In this document: positions 25,916 to 34,885 of the stretch, in pieces
Layout: each line of letters opens with the position of its first letter
Numbering within the stretch: position 1 is the first letter of the stretch
Assembly: GCA_019912965.1 (NCBI GenBank)
Contig: JAIOHM010000172.1
Location: 1-54,426, forward strand
Length of the DNA stretch: 54,426 bases
Direction of reading: 5' to 3'
Source: Anaerolineae bacterium
GTDB taxonomy: Bacteria; Chloroflexota; Anaerolineae; Aggregatilineales; Phototrophicaceae
Notes under the pieces: generated by a model
Databases searched by the model: none
What the model was told of the DNA's origin: nothing
The model's input: only the letters and a program-made list of their open reading frames with translations
Program-made: the position numbers and the translations under genes

Positions 25916-27373
25916 TTATGCCCCTGTCTGAACCGCTTCCAAAGATTTCCGTGATGACCGATGCTCCCCACTGCCGCGCAATGTGAAAACACATATGGTA
26001 ATGCCCGTTCCAAGCAAAAATAGCGTGAAAACTAGAAAAGGTAGGGACACACCCGGAGATGATTCTGGGATGCCAGCGGGCAAGATGTAGTGCATTTGGG
26101 GTGCTTCGTCGATGACCTTTGGGTCTGGACGTAACGACGGAAACGCCGATGCAGCAAAGTCAATGGCTTGGCTGGCAGGACTAAAAGCAAATAAGCGGAG
26201 AATGGGTTCACTGTCGGCCAGGCTTTCAAACAGTTTTTCAGCGCGATACGGCATGTCGCCGATGCCATCACCATCGCGGTCATAGCCGACATAATTGCTC
26301 CAATAGTTCCCAATGCCATCTTGATTCCAAATATTGCCGAGGAGATTGCCGCGTCCCTGTACGCTGATCTGCTGATAGTTTTCGAGGAAGGTGTTGTTCT
26401 GAAAGATGTTGCGTTGGACGGATGGAAGCCCCATTAGCCCAACATCGTTGTATGCAATGAAATTCTGGCTGATGATGTTGTGTTCGTCATAGAGTGAAGG
26501 GGAGTTATCGAGGTAAATGGCGGCCACATTGCCGATAAACACATTGTCGGCAACTTGGGCATGATCCATATCCTTAAACGCAATCCCATATCCACTCGCG
26601 CCCCGGTTGTTGATATAACGGTTGCCAGTCATCACCAGTCCGGTGGAATACATCATGTATGCGCCAACCGCATTGTTTTCAATGATGTTGTTCTCCACAA
26701 CCGCATTTTCGTTATACATGAAGTGCAAACCATAACGGTTATGGTGGATGTGATTATCGCGGATGGTGATGTTGTCAGCATACCAAATGAGTGTGTCGCG
26801 TCCGTGGGTGATTTCATTCCCGATAAGTTGAACATCATTGCTGTACCACACGCGGATGCCGTCGCCGCGCATACTTTCCTCTAGTCGCTTGCCCTGAATG
26901 ATGTTGTTCTGAGCCAATCCGCCAGATGCATCGGCGAAGTAAATCCCGAACATCACATCTTCTAGTCGGTTATCGCTGACCGTTACCTGCGATCCTTGAA
27001 TGACAATTCCAGTATCTTCATGAGCCAAACTTTGCCCGCTGCCGCGTACAATGAAGCCACTGAAAACGACTTGCGGTGCGTTAATCAACACGAGGCTGCC
27101 CTTGCCCTGACCATCAATAACAGGCTGATTAACTCCAATCAGCGACACCGTCTTGTCCACGACTAAAGGAGCAGGATAAGTGCCGCCATGAACTTCGATA
27201 ACATCTCCAGGATTTGCTGCTGTCAGGGCGGCTTCAATCGTGGTATAGGTACCATTTGGCGCGACGATCAGAACATCTTGGGCCTGTACAGGCGGGAACA
27301 GCACAGCCATCAAGACGATGAGGATAGCGATCATGATCGGGCGGCTTGGGGCTTTCATCATGTGCGTTCTCAT
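25916..27373 (-). CDS. nosD: Periplasmic copper-site maturation protein NosD
   Basis: The protein is 485 aa. A signal peptide (ending PVQAQD) is followed by a right-handed parallel beta-helix built of repeated N-x-I/V-x2-N-x3 coils (CASH domains), such as NNIIENNAVGAYM and NTFLENYQQISVQG. A C-terminal membrane helix (about 450-470) precedes a short basic tail. This is the usual NosD design. In-frame ATGs also occur at 27361 and 27358; 27373 is used. It works with NosF and NosY. Confidence 0.9.
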   Translation of the reverse strand: MRTHMMKAPSRPIMIAILIVLMAVLFPPVQAQDVLIVAPNGTYTTIEAALTAANPGDVIEVHGGTYPAPLVVDKTVSLIGVNQPVIDGQGKGSLVLINAPQVVFSGFIVRGSGQSLAHEDTGIVIQGSQVTVSDNRLEDVMFGIYFADASGGLAQNNIIQGKRLEESMRGDGIRVWYSNDVQLIGNEITHGRDTLIWYADNITIRDNHIHHNRYGLHFMYNENAVVENNIIENNAVGAYMMYSTGLVMTGNRYINNRGASGYGIAFKDMDHAQVADNVFIGNVAAIYLDNSPSLYDEHNIISQNFIAYNDVGLMGLPSVQRNIFQNNTFLENYQQISVQGRGNLLGNIWNQDGIGNYWSNYVGYDRDGDGIGDMPYRAEKLFESLADSEPILRLFAFSPASQAIDFAASAFPSLRPDPKVIDEAPQMHYILPAGIPESSPGVSLPFLVFTLFLLGTGITICVFTLRGSGEHRSSRKSLEAVQTGA

Positions 27374-27379
27374 GTGGCT

Positions 27380-28051
27380 TCAGCCTTCTGATTTTGTGAC
27401 TTTGCTGCTCAATTTCAGCAAAAGCGCCACTGTGATTAAGATGCTGCCCGCGAAGACGATGTACCAACCAGTATCGACATAGGCAACTGTCCTAAATTGA
27501 CCGATCACGCCTTCACCCAGAATGGGCGGTGTAAAAGGCTGGATTGCGCTAGAAAGTGGAGCATAGGGATCAAGGTTCTGTCCGTAGTTCGTCATCCAGA
27601 ACGCAAGATCACCTAAAAACACAAAGGGAAAGGTCAGTGCAGGGATAGCCAGTAACGATGTCCAGCGCCGCCGCCAAAACGCCGCCACCACCAGCAATCC
27701 AATCATGATTATGACCGCTGGAATAGCAATGGAACGTTCAAATTTGGCAGCTTCGTAAAGGGATTGCATACCGATGTAATGATTCAACCCATCAATCTCA
27801 CGCACTTCGTCCAGTTTAGGATCGGCATCACCGGTCATATAGTTGACGAAGACGCGCATTTGCAGGCCACCCGGATACTGTGGTGCTTCAAGGACAAGTC
27901 CCCAGTAGGGCATACTGATGGAAACAACGAGCAAGACAGCAGCAGCGAGAAAAAATGCTGATGGCAGCCATTTCAACCAGCGGTGTGAAGCCGTTTGAGA
28001 AGTGTGGTTATCTGCGTTGGATTTCGGTGGAGATATTACATTTGTAGTCAT
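27380..28051 (-). CDS. Nos-cluster integral membrane protein (NosB-like)
   Basis: The start at 28051 has AGAGG six to seven bases upstream; an alternative ATG is at 28069. The roughly 223 aa contain four predicted membrane helices (about residues 30-50, 110-130, 138-158 and 195-215), with a periplasmic loop of about 60 residues after the first helix. Clade II nos clusters typically carry a membrane protein gene, called nosB, immediately after nosZ, and the position here fits. Its biochemical role is unknown; electron delivery has been proposed for such proteins. Confidence 0.65.
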   Translation of the reverse strand: MTTNVISPPKSNADNHTSQTASHRWLKWLPSAFFLAAAVLLVVSISMPYWGLVLEAPQYPGGLQMRVFVNYMTGDADPKLDEVREIDGLNHYIGMQSLYEAAKFERSIAIPAVIIMIGLLVVAAFWRRRWTSLLAIPALTFPFVFLGDLAFWMTNYGQNLDPYAPLSSAIQPFTPPILGEGVIGQFRTVAYVDTGWYIVFAGSILITVALLLKLSSKVTKSEG

Positions 28052-28079
28052 GTCAGACCTCTTCTTCATCTTTTGATGT

Positions 28080-28109
28080 GGGTGACAGGAATGGGTATCC
28101 CTGCCACCC
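28080..28109 (-). other. Stem-loop between nosZ and nosB-like gene
   Basis: GGGTGACAGG (28080-28089) pairs with CCTGCCACCC (28100-28109) over ten positions with one G-U pair on the minus-strand RNA. The loop is 10 bases. It starts 18 bases after the nosZ stop, and no T run follows, so it more likely stabilises or segments the mRNA than ends it. It could make nosZ transcript more abundant than the downstream genes. Confidence 0.45.
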
Positions 28110-28126
28110 AGCCAGCCTCTTTGGCG

Positions 28127-30121
28127 CTATTCAGGCTTCACCATCATGTAACCCATCATTTCAAGGTGGAGCGCTGAGCAAAATTCTGTGCAGTAGAAAC
28201 TGAACACACCGGAACGAGTGGCGTCGAATTCAAAAGTAATCGATTCGCCCGGTTCGATGCTCAGGTTGATGTTGTAGAACGGGATCGCAAAGCCGTGCGT
28301 GGCATCACGGGCGCGCTCAACGTTGGTGATCGTCCATGTCACATGGTCGCCCACTTCGATTTCGACATGTTCGGGTGTCATATGACTGCGAACAGCGGTC
28401 ATCCGCACCGTGACATTATTGCCGTCGCGGGTAATGCTTTCTGTCCCTTGGGTGACAGCATTCGGATCAACCGATTGGGTAAGCGGATTCCAACCCACTT
28501 CAGGATAAACTTCCCAAGCGTGCAGCTTATCGGCTCGGATGATCTGAGCGTAATGCGGTTCAGCCCCGGTGATCGGCATATCGTAAAGAATCTGGGTTTG
28601 GTCGCCGGGTTGTGAGATGTCGATCAATTGAAGGTTCTGTGGCAGAAGTGGGCCTGTACTCAAGAAACGATCTACTGACCATTTGTTAAGCGCAACGAGG
28701 AAGCGACCATCGGGTGTAGCCGTATCGCCTTCAGCCGCTGCCAAATGCCCAACGTTGTATTGAACGGGTGTTTTGTTGATGAGCGTCCAGCCGTCTTGTG
28801 GACGATAACCTTCTGCGCCGATGCTCCAACGGGCTACTGCACTGTCTAAGAACAGACTGGTGTAAGCGTAACCCTGATCGTCATAGACCGTGTGTAACGG
28901 GCCAAGCCCAAGTTCAACCTGTGCTTCCAGTACGCTTTCGAGTGCCAACACTGGCACGCCGAACACGTCCGTTTCAGTCGGGCCAGCCGCGATAGCGTCT
29001 TGGATTTTCTGGAAGCTGTAAACCGACACATGCGGATCGAGTTTGCCACCGATGACGATGAAATCTCCCTTAGGGGTTACATCTGCGCCATGTGGGCTGC
29101 GGGGTTCCGGTGCCAGGTAAAGCAGATTGTTCTCGATGGCGGTTTCCAGTGGGATTACATTGAAGCCACTGATATCTACCGCACCACCAGCCTGGAAGAC
29201 CGCTTCAGCCGCATCCAAATTAATCATGTGCAGATAATCCACTGCGCCCCGGCTGACGCCAGCTTCAAACGGTGGATTGCCGCTTTCAATGCCGCCGATT
29301 GCCATTTCGGCGTTAAACGAATTGCAGAACACCCAACCTTCAGAAACGCTCTTGCCAGAGTCGCACAAGTCTTGCCAGTAGGGAGGTAGTTCCATCGCAA
29401 ATGACTGGCTGAAGTCGATGCGCCCGGCTTCACGGTCGAACTTCCAGAAGGTAATCATGCCGCTGTAAGAATTTTGATAGTCGGCAATCGGAGCATAATC
29501 ACCACCCAATGGCAGACCGTACTGACCACCTTCTACGATGTACTCTGTGTTAGGGGTCACGAAAGTGCCGCCGTGATCATTTAAGAAAGCTGGATTATGG
29601 ACGATTTGTTTCGTCTCAAAATCGCGCAGGTCAATAACCGCGACACGTCCATTGGCTTTGTCACCAATGAACAGCCACTGCCCATCGTATTCACCGTTGG
29701 TTTCACTCAATGCCGGGTGGTGGGTATCGCCCCATGTGATTTCCTGCCCATCAATGTAGCCCTGTTCCAGCACTTCGTTCCCAGCCCCATAGCCATACCC
29801 CTGCCAGGATTCCGGCGTGAACACCGAAATCAGGCGTAGCAAACGCATGGATGGCATACCAATTGCCAACACTTGGCCGCTCTGTCCCCCGGATGCGAAC
29901 ATGACATACTCATCCATGACACCGCTTGGTGTGTAAGTCATGGCGGCGGCTCGCAGGTCAGCTTCAGTCAGTCCACGCTGTTCAGCGATGGCCTGCCAAT
30001 TTGAAGTGTCGTCCTGAGCAGTAGTGATGGCTTTAGGTGCAATGACTACAGCCAGCACAGTTGCCACGAGAACAACAGCCCCTATAAACAGTAATTTGGA
30101 GGATAATCGTTGCGAGATCAT
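28127..30121 (-). CDS. nosZ: Nitrous oxide reductase, clade II (Sec-exported)
   Basis: NosZ reduces N2O to N2 in the periplasm. The start at 30121 begins a Sec-type signal peptide (MISQRLSSKLLFIGAVVLVA) with no twin-arginine motif, the hallmark of clade II. The longer ATG at 30238 lies inside the operator and is rejected. CuZ ligands are visible: H134-H135 in DTHHPA, then histidines in NDHGG, SPHGADVTP, LDPHVS, GPLHTVYD, VGHLAAAEGD and AEPHYAQ. The CuA motif is C644-x3-C648-x3-H652-x2-M655 (CTEFCSALHLEM). The length is 664 aa, with no extra C-terminal cytochrome domain. It is first gene of the nos run. Confidence 0.95.
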   Translation of the reverse strand: MISQRLSSKLLFIGAVVLVATVLAVVIAPKAITTAQDDTSNWQAIAEQRGLTEADLRAAAMTYTPSGVMDEYVMFASGGQSGQVLAIGMPSMRLLRLISVFTPESWQGYGYGAGNEVLEQGYIDGQEITWGDTHHPALSETNGEYDGQWLFIGDKANGRVAVIDLRDFETKQIVHNPAFLNDHGGTFVTPNTEYIVEGGQYGLPLGGDYAPIADYQNSYSGMITFWKFDREAGRIDFSQSFAMELPPYWQDLCDSGKSVSEGWVFCNSFNAEMAIGGIESGNPPFEAGVSRGAVDYLHMINLDAAEAVFQAGGAVDISGFNVIPLETAIENNLLYLAPEPRSPHGADVTPKGDFIVIGGKLDPHVSVYSFQKIQDAIAAGPTETDVFGVPVLALESVLEAQVELGLGPLHTVYDDQGYAYTSLFLDSAVARWSIGAEGYRPQDGWTLINKTPVQYNVGHLAAAEGDTATPDGRFLVALNKWSVDRFLSTGPLLPQNLQLIDISQPGDQTQILYDMPITGAEPHYAQIIRADKLHAWEVYPEVGWNPLTQSVDPNAVTQGTESITRDGNNVTVRMTAVRSHMTPEHVEIEVGDHVTWTITNVERARDATHGFAIPFYNINLSIEPGESITFEFDATRSGVFSFYCTEFCSALHLEMMGYMMVKPE

Positions 30122-30222
30122 CTGTTTTCCGTCTCCTATCAGAAGTGATACGAAAAGTCTGTTAGTTGCTGCCCGAAGCAGCATATCTTTAGGCTCATGA
30201 TGGAGTGGAACAACAAAGCCAG

Positions 30223-30240
30223 ATGTGACCCAAGTCACAT
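30223..30240 (-). promoter_or_regulatory. Crp/Fnr-type operator upstream of nosZ
   Basis: ATGTGA-CCCAAG-TCACAT is a perfect 6-6-6 palindrome lying 102-119 bases before the nosZ start. It has the TGTGA-N6-TCACA form of Crp sites. Both adjacent regulators carry an R-E-x3-R recognition helix that would read TGTGA. Confidence 0.8.
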
Positions 30241-30268
30241 CGAGTGATAGATTTCACGAATGCAGGAG

Positions 30269-30958
30269 TTAGCGGGCTTCTTCGAAGGCAATTGCACGGA
30301 GGGTGTCGAGATTGCGGATGAGGATGCTGCTGCGGGTCATGCGAACCAGTCCATCGTTTTCAAACTTCTTGAAGGTACGATAGACCACTTCACGAGCCGT
30401 CCCCACCATATCAGCAAATTCTTGTTGGGAGAGCAAACGATCAAAGATGATGCCATCGTCGTGTGACTGTCCTTCAACCTCGGCGCGGATCATTAAGACA
30501 GTTGCGAGGCGCGAAGTGACATCGCGGAAGGCCAGATCATGCACCAAAGTCACAAACTGTTTGAGACGGTTCGTAATGAGCTGGAGAAAAACATCTTGGA
30601 AATCTGAGTGTTCGTCCAAGAGTACTTGTAGCACCTCTGGCGGCAGGTGAATGGCAACGGCTGAGGTAAGAGTTGTTGCCGAGTATGGGCTGGGTGCACC
30701 CGTTGAAAGAGACTCTGCGCCGAGACAGTCTCCCGGTATTGGCAGTGCCAGAATCTGACACTTTTCTTTCGATTGGCGATACAACTTGACTCGACCCGAT
30801 TGCAGCGCAAATAATCCGGTTGGCGGGTCTCCTTGATGGTAAAGATTTTCCTCTACCGGATATTCAGCCAGCATCGCTTTTTCTGCAATACAACGTTGGG
30901 TGTATGGGCTGAGCGCCTTAAATAGCTGAATTCTGGATAAAGATTCAACAGTGATCAT
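30269..30958 (-). CDS. Crp/Fnr-family transcriptional regulator
   Basis: The start at 30958 (MITVESLSRIQLF) is chosen over an in-frame ATG at 30988. The 229 aa consist of an effector-binding beta-roll (about 15-125), a dimer helix, and a winged HTH with LLSQQEFADMVGTAREVVYR. The recognition helix R-E-x3-R matches Crp and not Fnr (E-x2-S-R). It lacks the N-terminal cysteine set of Fe-S Fnr proteins, so it may sense through haem, NO or a small ligand as Dnr/Nnr proteins do. It lies just upstream of nosZ, on the same strand, and has its own operator at 31021. Confidence 0.85.
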   Translation of the reverse strand: MITVESLSRIQLFKALSPYTQRCIAEKAMLAEYPVEENLYHQGDPPTGLFALQSGRVKLYRQSKEKCQILALPIPGDCLGAESLSTGAPSPYSATTLTSAVAIHLPPEVLQVLLDEHSDFQDVFLQLITNRLKQFVTLVHDLAFRDVTSRLATVLMIRAEVEGQSHDDGIIFDRLLSQQEFADMVGTAREVVYRTFKKFENDGLVRMTRSSILIRNLDTLRAIAFEEAR

Positions 30959-31020
30959 CTTGCAACGACCATCATCATAAGTTGCCATGCGATCAGCATA
31001 GAGGAAGAGGAATCAGCATG

Positions 31021-31038
31021 ATGTGACCTAAATCACGT
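31021..31038 (-). promoter_or_regulatory. Crp/Fnr-type operator upstream of the proximal regulator
   Basis: ATGTGA-CCTAAA-TCACGT matches the site before nosZ at 14 of 18 bases and keeps both half-sites except one base. It lies 63-80 bases before the regulator start at 30958 and touches the stop codon of the upstream regulator. Auto- or cross-regulation is likely. Confidence 0.65.
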
Positions 31039-31742
31039 TATGCTGATGAGTTTTCACCTTCACAGGAGCAGGGTAGGCGTAGTCCATCCGGGTTCATAAT
31101 AATGATGCGCCCGGTCTCGTTTCGGATAATGCCTTCTTTTTCCAGTTCAGCGAGATGGCGGGTAACAACCTCACGTACTGTCCCTGAAAGTACAGCCAAT
31201 CGCTCATGAGTGAGTTCGACAGTAGTTTGATGTTCAATTTGATTAGCATAAGTAAGCAGGCAATCGTTGATACGATCTGAGACTGTCCATGACCCTAGCA
31301 CCTCGCTCACATGCGCGAGATGTTCCAGGCGCTGGCTGTAGACATGCAAAAGCGTCTTGACGAGATATGGATCACGTTCTTTTAGCTGATGAAACCCATT
31401 TGCTGGTAGCACGAATAAGGTTACATTGTCGAGCGCCTGTGCTGTCGCCGGATTCTTAGCCATATCAAATAGGGGGCAGCTTCCAAAGCATTTGCCTCTA
31501 TTCATTAAACAAAGCCCTTGAATACGCCCATTCAGGGATTGCTTAATGATCTTTACGCGCCCTTCAAAAACAAACCACAGGGACGTAGTTTGCTCACCTT
31601 CAATGAAAATGATTTGTTCAGGAGCATAGGTCTGACGCACCATGATAGCAGCAAGATGGGCGAGCTGATCGACTGGCATTGCCTTGAATGTCGGAATTTG
31701 CTGGAGTTCATCAACTTTGATTGGAAGGTGATCTGTAATCAT
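31038..31742 (-). CDS. Crp/Fnr-family regulator with cysteine cluster
   Basis: The protein is 234 aa: an N-terminal beta-roll, a long helix and a winged HTH (LTHERLAVLSGTVREVVTRHL, again R-E-x3-R). It is only distantly similar to the regulator downstream. Cysteines C78, C85 and C89 (LCLMNRGKCFGSCP) lie in the effector domain, and a CSCEG motif sits near the C-terminus. These could ligate an Fe-S cluster or act as a thiol switch, unlike the classical Fnr arrangement at the N-terminus. It is a candidate oxygen or NO sensor for the nos genes. Confidence 0.85.
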   Translation of the reverse strand: MITDHLPIKVDELQQIPTFKAMPVDQLAHLAAIMVRQTYAPEQIIFIEGEQTTSLWFVFEGRVKIIKQSLNGRIQGLCLMNRGKCFGSCPLFDMAKNPATAQALDNVTLFVLPANGFHQLKERDPYLVKTLLHVYSQRLEHLAHVSEVLGSWTVSDRINDCLLTYANQIEHQTTVELTHERLAVLSGTVREVVTRHLAELEKEGIIRNETGRIIIMNPDGLRLPCSCEGENSSA

Positions 31743-32263
31743 ATTCTCGCCACTAAAACAGATTGTTTTTCAACAGTATACCTCATGGAATTGTGATACC
31801 GATTAACTTGAGAAGCATTGGGAGTGACGAAAATTGCGGTTGTACAGCAGTGGGTTTGAAACTACTGTCTAAAATCCATATTCTTGAAATTCAGTACTCC
31901 ATTCCGGTGTATCTTTGCAACATCGCAGATTACAGTGGTGCGCCTATCCCGAATCGCCGCAAATCTATCGCGAAATTTACAACTGTTAACTGACCAATGA
32001 TTAGCGACCAACGACTCATGACTCAAAATGTGCATTTTCAGTGGTATGTTCCCTGTTGCCAAGAGAGGCAGCATTGGTGATGGCCTTGTTATCGATCTTT
32101 ATTATTCCTATGAATCTGAGTAAGGATACCCTTCTCCAAGTGGATATATCTGTAGCCCTTTGGAATGATCTTTTTGCATAGAAGAAAACTTTTCGCCATC
32201 ATAAGAATGATAAGGACGAAAATTCCCATACTGCGCGTGTATAGGGGAAGGCGGATTGTGAAA
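31743..32263 (+). promoter_or_regulatory. Intergenic region with a candidate sigma-70 promoter
   Basis: These 521 bases separate the divergent Crp/Fnr and NarL-kinase genes. TTGTTA (32086-32091) and TATGAA (32109-32114) are spaced 17 bases apart and lie about 150 bases before the kinase start, so they are a plausible promoter. Nothing else convincing is visible; short open frames here have no family-like sequence. Confidence 0.35.
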
Positions 32264-33790
32264 ATGAGTGATCTAAATGAAAAAATCGAGGCTGTTCAAA
32301 TCTGGATCAATGACCTTCGGCAGAGTCAGGCAGCAGATCCAGCCGCATTGAATGTTACAGAAGGGGTACTCAGGGAGATAGTGGAGCTGATCCAGCAGGG
32401 TGCTGTCAGATCATCAGAACATGGGATATCCGAAACTTATGTTGATTTGGAAAGACAGGTTCAGGAGCAAACAGCCGCACTGACCCGGGCGACGAACGCC
32501 TTGAAAAGCCAGATCACAGAACGGGAAACGGCGGCGCGAAAACTGCGAAAAGCGTATAACGATTTAGAAGCACATCTTCAAGATCACATTGCGTATCAGT
32601 CCAGGTTGAACCAACGCCTGCAAGAACAAATTGACGAACAAAAACGAACCCATGTGCTTGAAAAGGAAGAACGTGCTTTAACTGAAGCCTTGCGCGATAC
32701 CCTGGCGACCATGAGCAGCACCCTTGATCTGGATAAAATCCTGGATCATATCCTCGATACCGTCAAACGGGTCACACCGTATGATGGGGCGAATGTGCTG
32801 TTTGTGGAGTCCGACCTTGTGCGGGTGGTACGCCAGAGAGGTTACCGTGAAAAAGGGATGGGAAAAGATTGGCTAAACCAGCGGATACCGATTACGAAAT
32901 TGGCCGTCTTGCAGCAATTGATCGATATTGGAAAACCAGTGGCTATCTCTGATACGACTACTTCACCCATGTGGATTGGTTTTCCCGATTTGGACTGGGT
33001 AAACTCGAATGTTATCGCACCTATCCGGTCAAATGGTAAGGTTTTAGGCTTTCTATCACTGGACAGTGCTACCCCCGGCTATTTCACCCAAATCCACGCG
33101 GAACGGCTGCAAACATTTGCAGATCAAGCTGCCATTGCCATTCAAAATGCCCGCCTGCTGGAACGCGCTAAACGCGCAGCCGTACTGGCAGAGCGCAACC
33201 GCCTTGCCAATGAATTACATGATACTATTTCTCAAACGCTGTGGTCGGTGAGCCTGATTACCGAGCGACTGCCAGCGATATGGGAAATTAATCAGGAAGA
33301 GGGACGCCGCGGCCTAATCACTTTGCATCAATTAGCCCAGAATGCGCTAGCCGAAATGCGCGCGCTGCTGCTGGAACTGCATCCTTCGGTTCTCACCGAG
33401 GAAAAATTAGGCGATCTAATCCAACAAGCCGCCAAAATCATCAGCAACCGCACTGGATTGAAGATCACCGTCCAGATCGAAAATCAAGACCCCGTCCCGT
33501 CGGAAGTGCATTTTGCTCTATACCGTGTCGTACAGGAAGCACTCAATAATGTTGTCATGCATGCTTTAGCCAAACAGGTTGAAGTTTATTTGAACAGCGA
33601 TGCAGGACGCCTTGAGCTGACTATTCGTGATAACGGGCTGGGTTTTGACCCGGCTGACACTGGTTCAGGGCATCTGGGACTGAGGATTATGAAAGACCGG
33701 GTGGAGAATATTGGGGGGACGATAGAAACCATCAGCCGCAAAGGGGAGGGAACGCAAATCAAGGTCGTTTGGATAGCGCCACCAGCTTAA
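32264..33790 (+). CDS. NarL-type soluble sensor histidine kinase (coiled coil, GAF, HisKA_3, HATPase)
   Basis: The start at 32264 has GGGGAAGGCGG about ten bases upstream; an ATG at 32165 would add a basic, unrelated extension. The protein is 508 aa. Residues about 60-150 are a charged coiled coil, followed by a GAF domain (about 165-305). The phosphoacceptor is H319 in ERNRLANELHDTISQ, and the HATPase has DNGLGFDP and a terminal GEGTQIKV. There is no membrane segment. It is paired with the LuxR-type regulator at 33851 and closely resembles the pair at 19965. Confidence 0.85.
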   Translation: MSDLNEKIEAVQIWINDLRQSQAADPAALNVTEGVLREIVELIQQGAVRSSEHGISETYVDLERQVQEQTAALTRATNALKSQITERETAARKLRKAYNDLEAHLQDHIAYQSRLNQRLQEQIDEQKRTHVLEKEERALTEALRDTLATMSSTLDLDKILDHILDTVKRVTPYDGANVLFVESDLVRVVRQRGYREKGMGKDWLNQRIPITKLAVLQQLIDIGKPVAISDTTTSPMWIGFPDLDWVNSNVIAPIRSNGKVLGFLSLDSATPGYFTQIHAERLQTFADQAAIAIQNARLLERAKRAAVLAERNRLANELHDTISQTLWSVSLITERLPAIWEINQEEGRRGLITLHQLAQNALAEMRALLLELHPSVLTEEKLGDLIQQAAKIISNRTGLKITVQIENQDPVPSEVHFALYRVVQEALNNVVMHALAKQVEVYLNSDAGRLELTIRDNGLGFDPADTGSGHLGLRIMKDRVENIGGTIETISRKGEGTQIKVVWIAPPA

Positions 33791-33850
33791 TCCATGTTAA
33801 AATGATCTTGAGGAGTAACGCTAATAAAATATTTGAGCGACGAGGAAAAG

Positions 33851-34516
33851 ATGGAGCCTCCAGCGCCCACGCCGATTCGGATCGGGATCGTTGATGACCA
33901 CGCCATGCTGCGTAAGGGGTTAGCTGTCTTCCTGATGAGTTATCCTGATCTCAAACTTATCGGAGAGGCGTCTAACGGAAAAGAAGGTTTAGTCCTGTGC
34001 GCCGATGAACAACCCGATATCATCCTGATGGATTTGATGATGCCCATCATGGATGGTATCACCGCGACACGCCATATCCGCCACGATTTCCCGGCTATAC
34101 AGGTGATTGCACTCACCAGTTTTGGCGAAGAGCGACTGATTAAGGAGGTTCTTGAGGCAGGCGCGATTAGCTACTTATTTAAAAAGGCTTCGGCGGACGA
34201 TCTGGCGAACGCTATCCGCGCTGCCCAGAATGGTATCTCTACCTTTGCCCCAGAAGTCACGGAAATACTCATCCAATCCATTCGGAAACCGCATTCAATA
34301 TCCGAAGATTTGACCTCACGCGAACGTGAAGTGCTGAGTTTAATGGTCAAAGGGATGAGCAATCATGAGATTTCCATCGCGCTGACGATCAGCGGCGCTA
34401 CTACGAAAAATCATGTCAGTAACATTCTTTCCAAGCTGGGGGTCGCAACGCGTATTGAAGCGGTCGTGCGGGTCCTGGGAGAGAGCATCAATTTAGGTGA
34501 TTTCTATATTTCGTAA
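33851..34516 (+). CDS. NarL/LuxR-family response regulator
   Basis: The ATG at 33851 is chosen because GAGGA lies four bases upstream; an in-frame TTG at 33833 is the alternative. The receiver has the DDH motif near the start and the phospho-acceptor in IILMDLMMPIMDG. The LuxR-type HTH follows (TSREREVLSLMVKGMSNHEIS, TTKNHVSNILSKLGV). It is probably the partner of the kinase at 32264. It lies next to the nos regulators, so denitrification genes are possible targets. Confidence 0.85.
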   Translation: MEPPAPTPIRIGIVDDHAMLRKGLAVFLMSYPDLKLIGEASNGKEGLVLCADEQPDIILMDLMMPIMDGITATRHIRHDFPAIQVIALTSFGEERLIKEVLEAGAISYLFKKASADDLANAIRAAQNGISTFAPEVTEILIQSIRKPHSISEDLTSREREVLSLMVKGMSNHEISIALTISGATTKNHVSNILSKLGVATRIEAVVRVLGESINLGDFYIS

Positions 34517-34885
34517 GGCTGACAACCCGGCCCGATTTCTTTTATCCCCGTACCGCAGCAACTTCGACAAAGTGAATTCAATCTCCGCTCCTGCAAAAAC
34601 ATCATACCAACGCACTACAGATAAACCCCCCAGATGCAGGATGCTTCGATAAGCATTCAATTTTATACTGATTATAAGCTCCGTTAACAGCTATAAGCCA
34701 TCATTGGGTTAAAGCTCGGAGATTTGAATGCTGCTGTAAATCCTCCCGTTTAATCATTCCGTGACAGTTCGCTACGCACCCTGAAGCGGCTGATCAACAT
34801 CCCTTCCGAACCCGTTGCTTAACACTCCAATTTCAGGTGTGTGCCTTTCATTCCTGTCCTGACTTATCAGAAAGTGAATCCTTGT
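34517..34885. other. 369-base intergenic region with small hairpin
   Basis: ATGCTT (34641-34646) and AAGCAT (34651-34656) form a tight hairpin with loop CGAT, followed by TCAATTTTATA. It may act as a weak terminator for the response regulator. The rest should contain the promoter of the stress-type genes, but I see no clear elements. Confidence 0.3.

Noticed and set aside
30122..30238. N-terminal extension of NosZ to an ATG at 30238
   Set aside because: The extension runs through the TGTGA-N6-TCACA operator and lacks signal-peptide character; the ATG at 30121 starts a proper Sec signal.
30269..30958. Classical Fe-S Fnr assignment for the proximal regulator
   Set aside because: The N-terminal cysteine set is absent and the recognition helix is of Crp type.
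31763..31993. 76-codon open frame in the intergenic region before the NarL-type kinase
   Set aside because: No Shine-Dalgarno, no recognisable motif, and poor codon pattern; the region reads as promoter/leader DNA.
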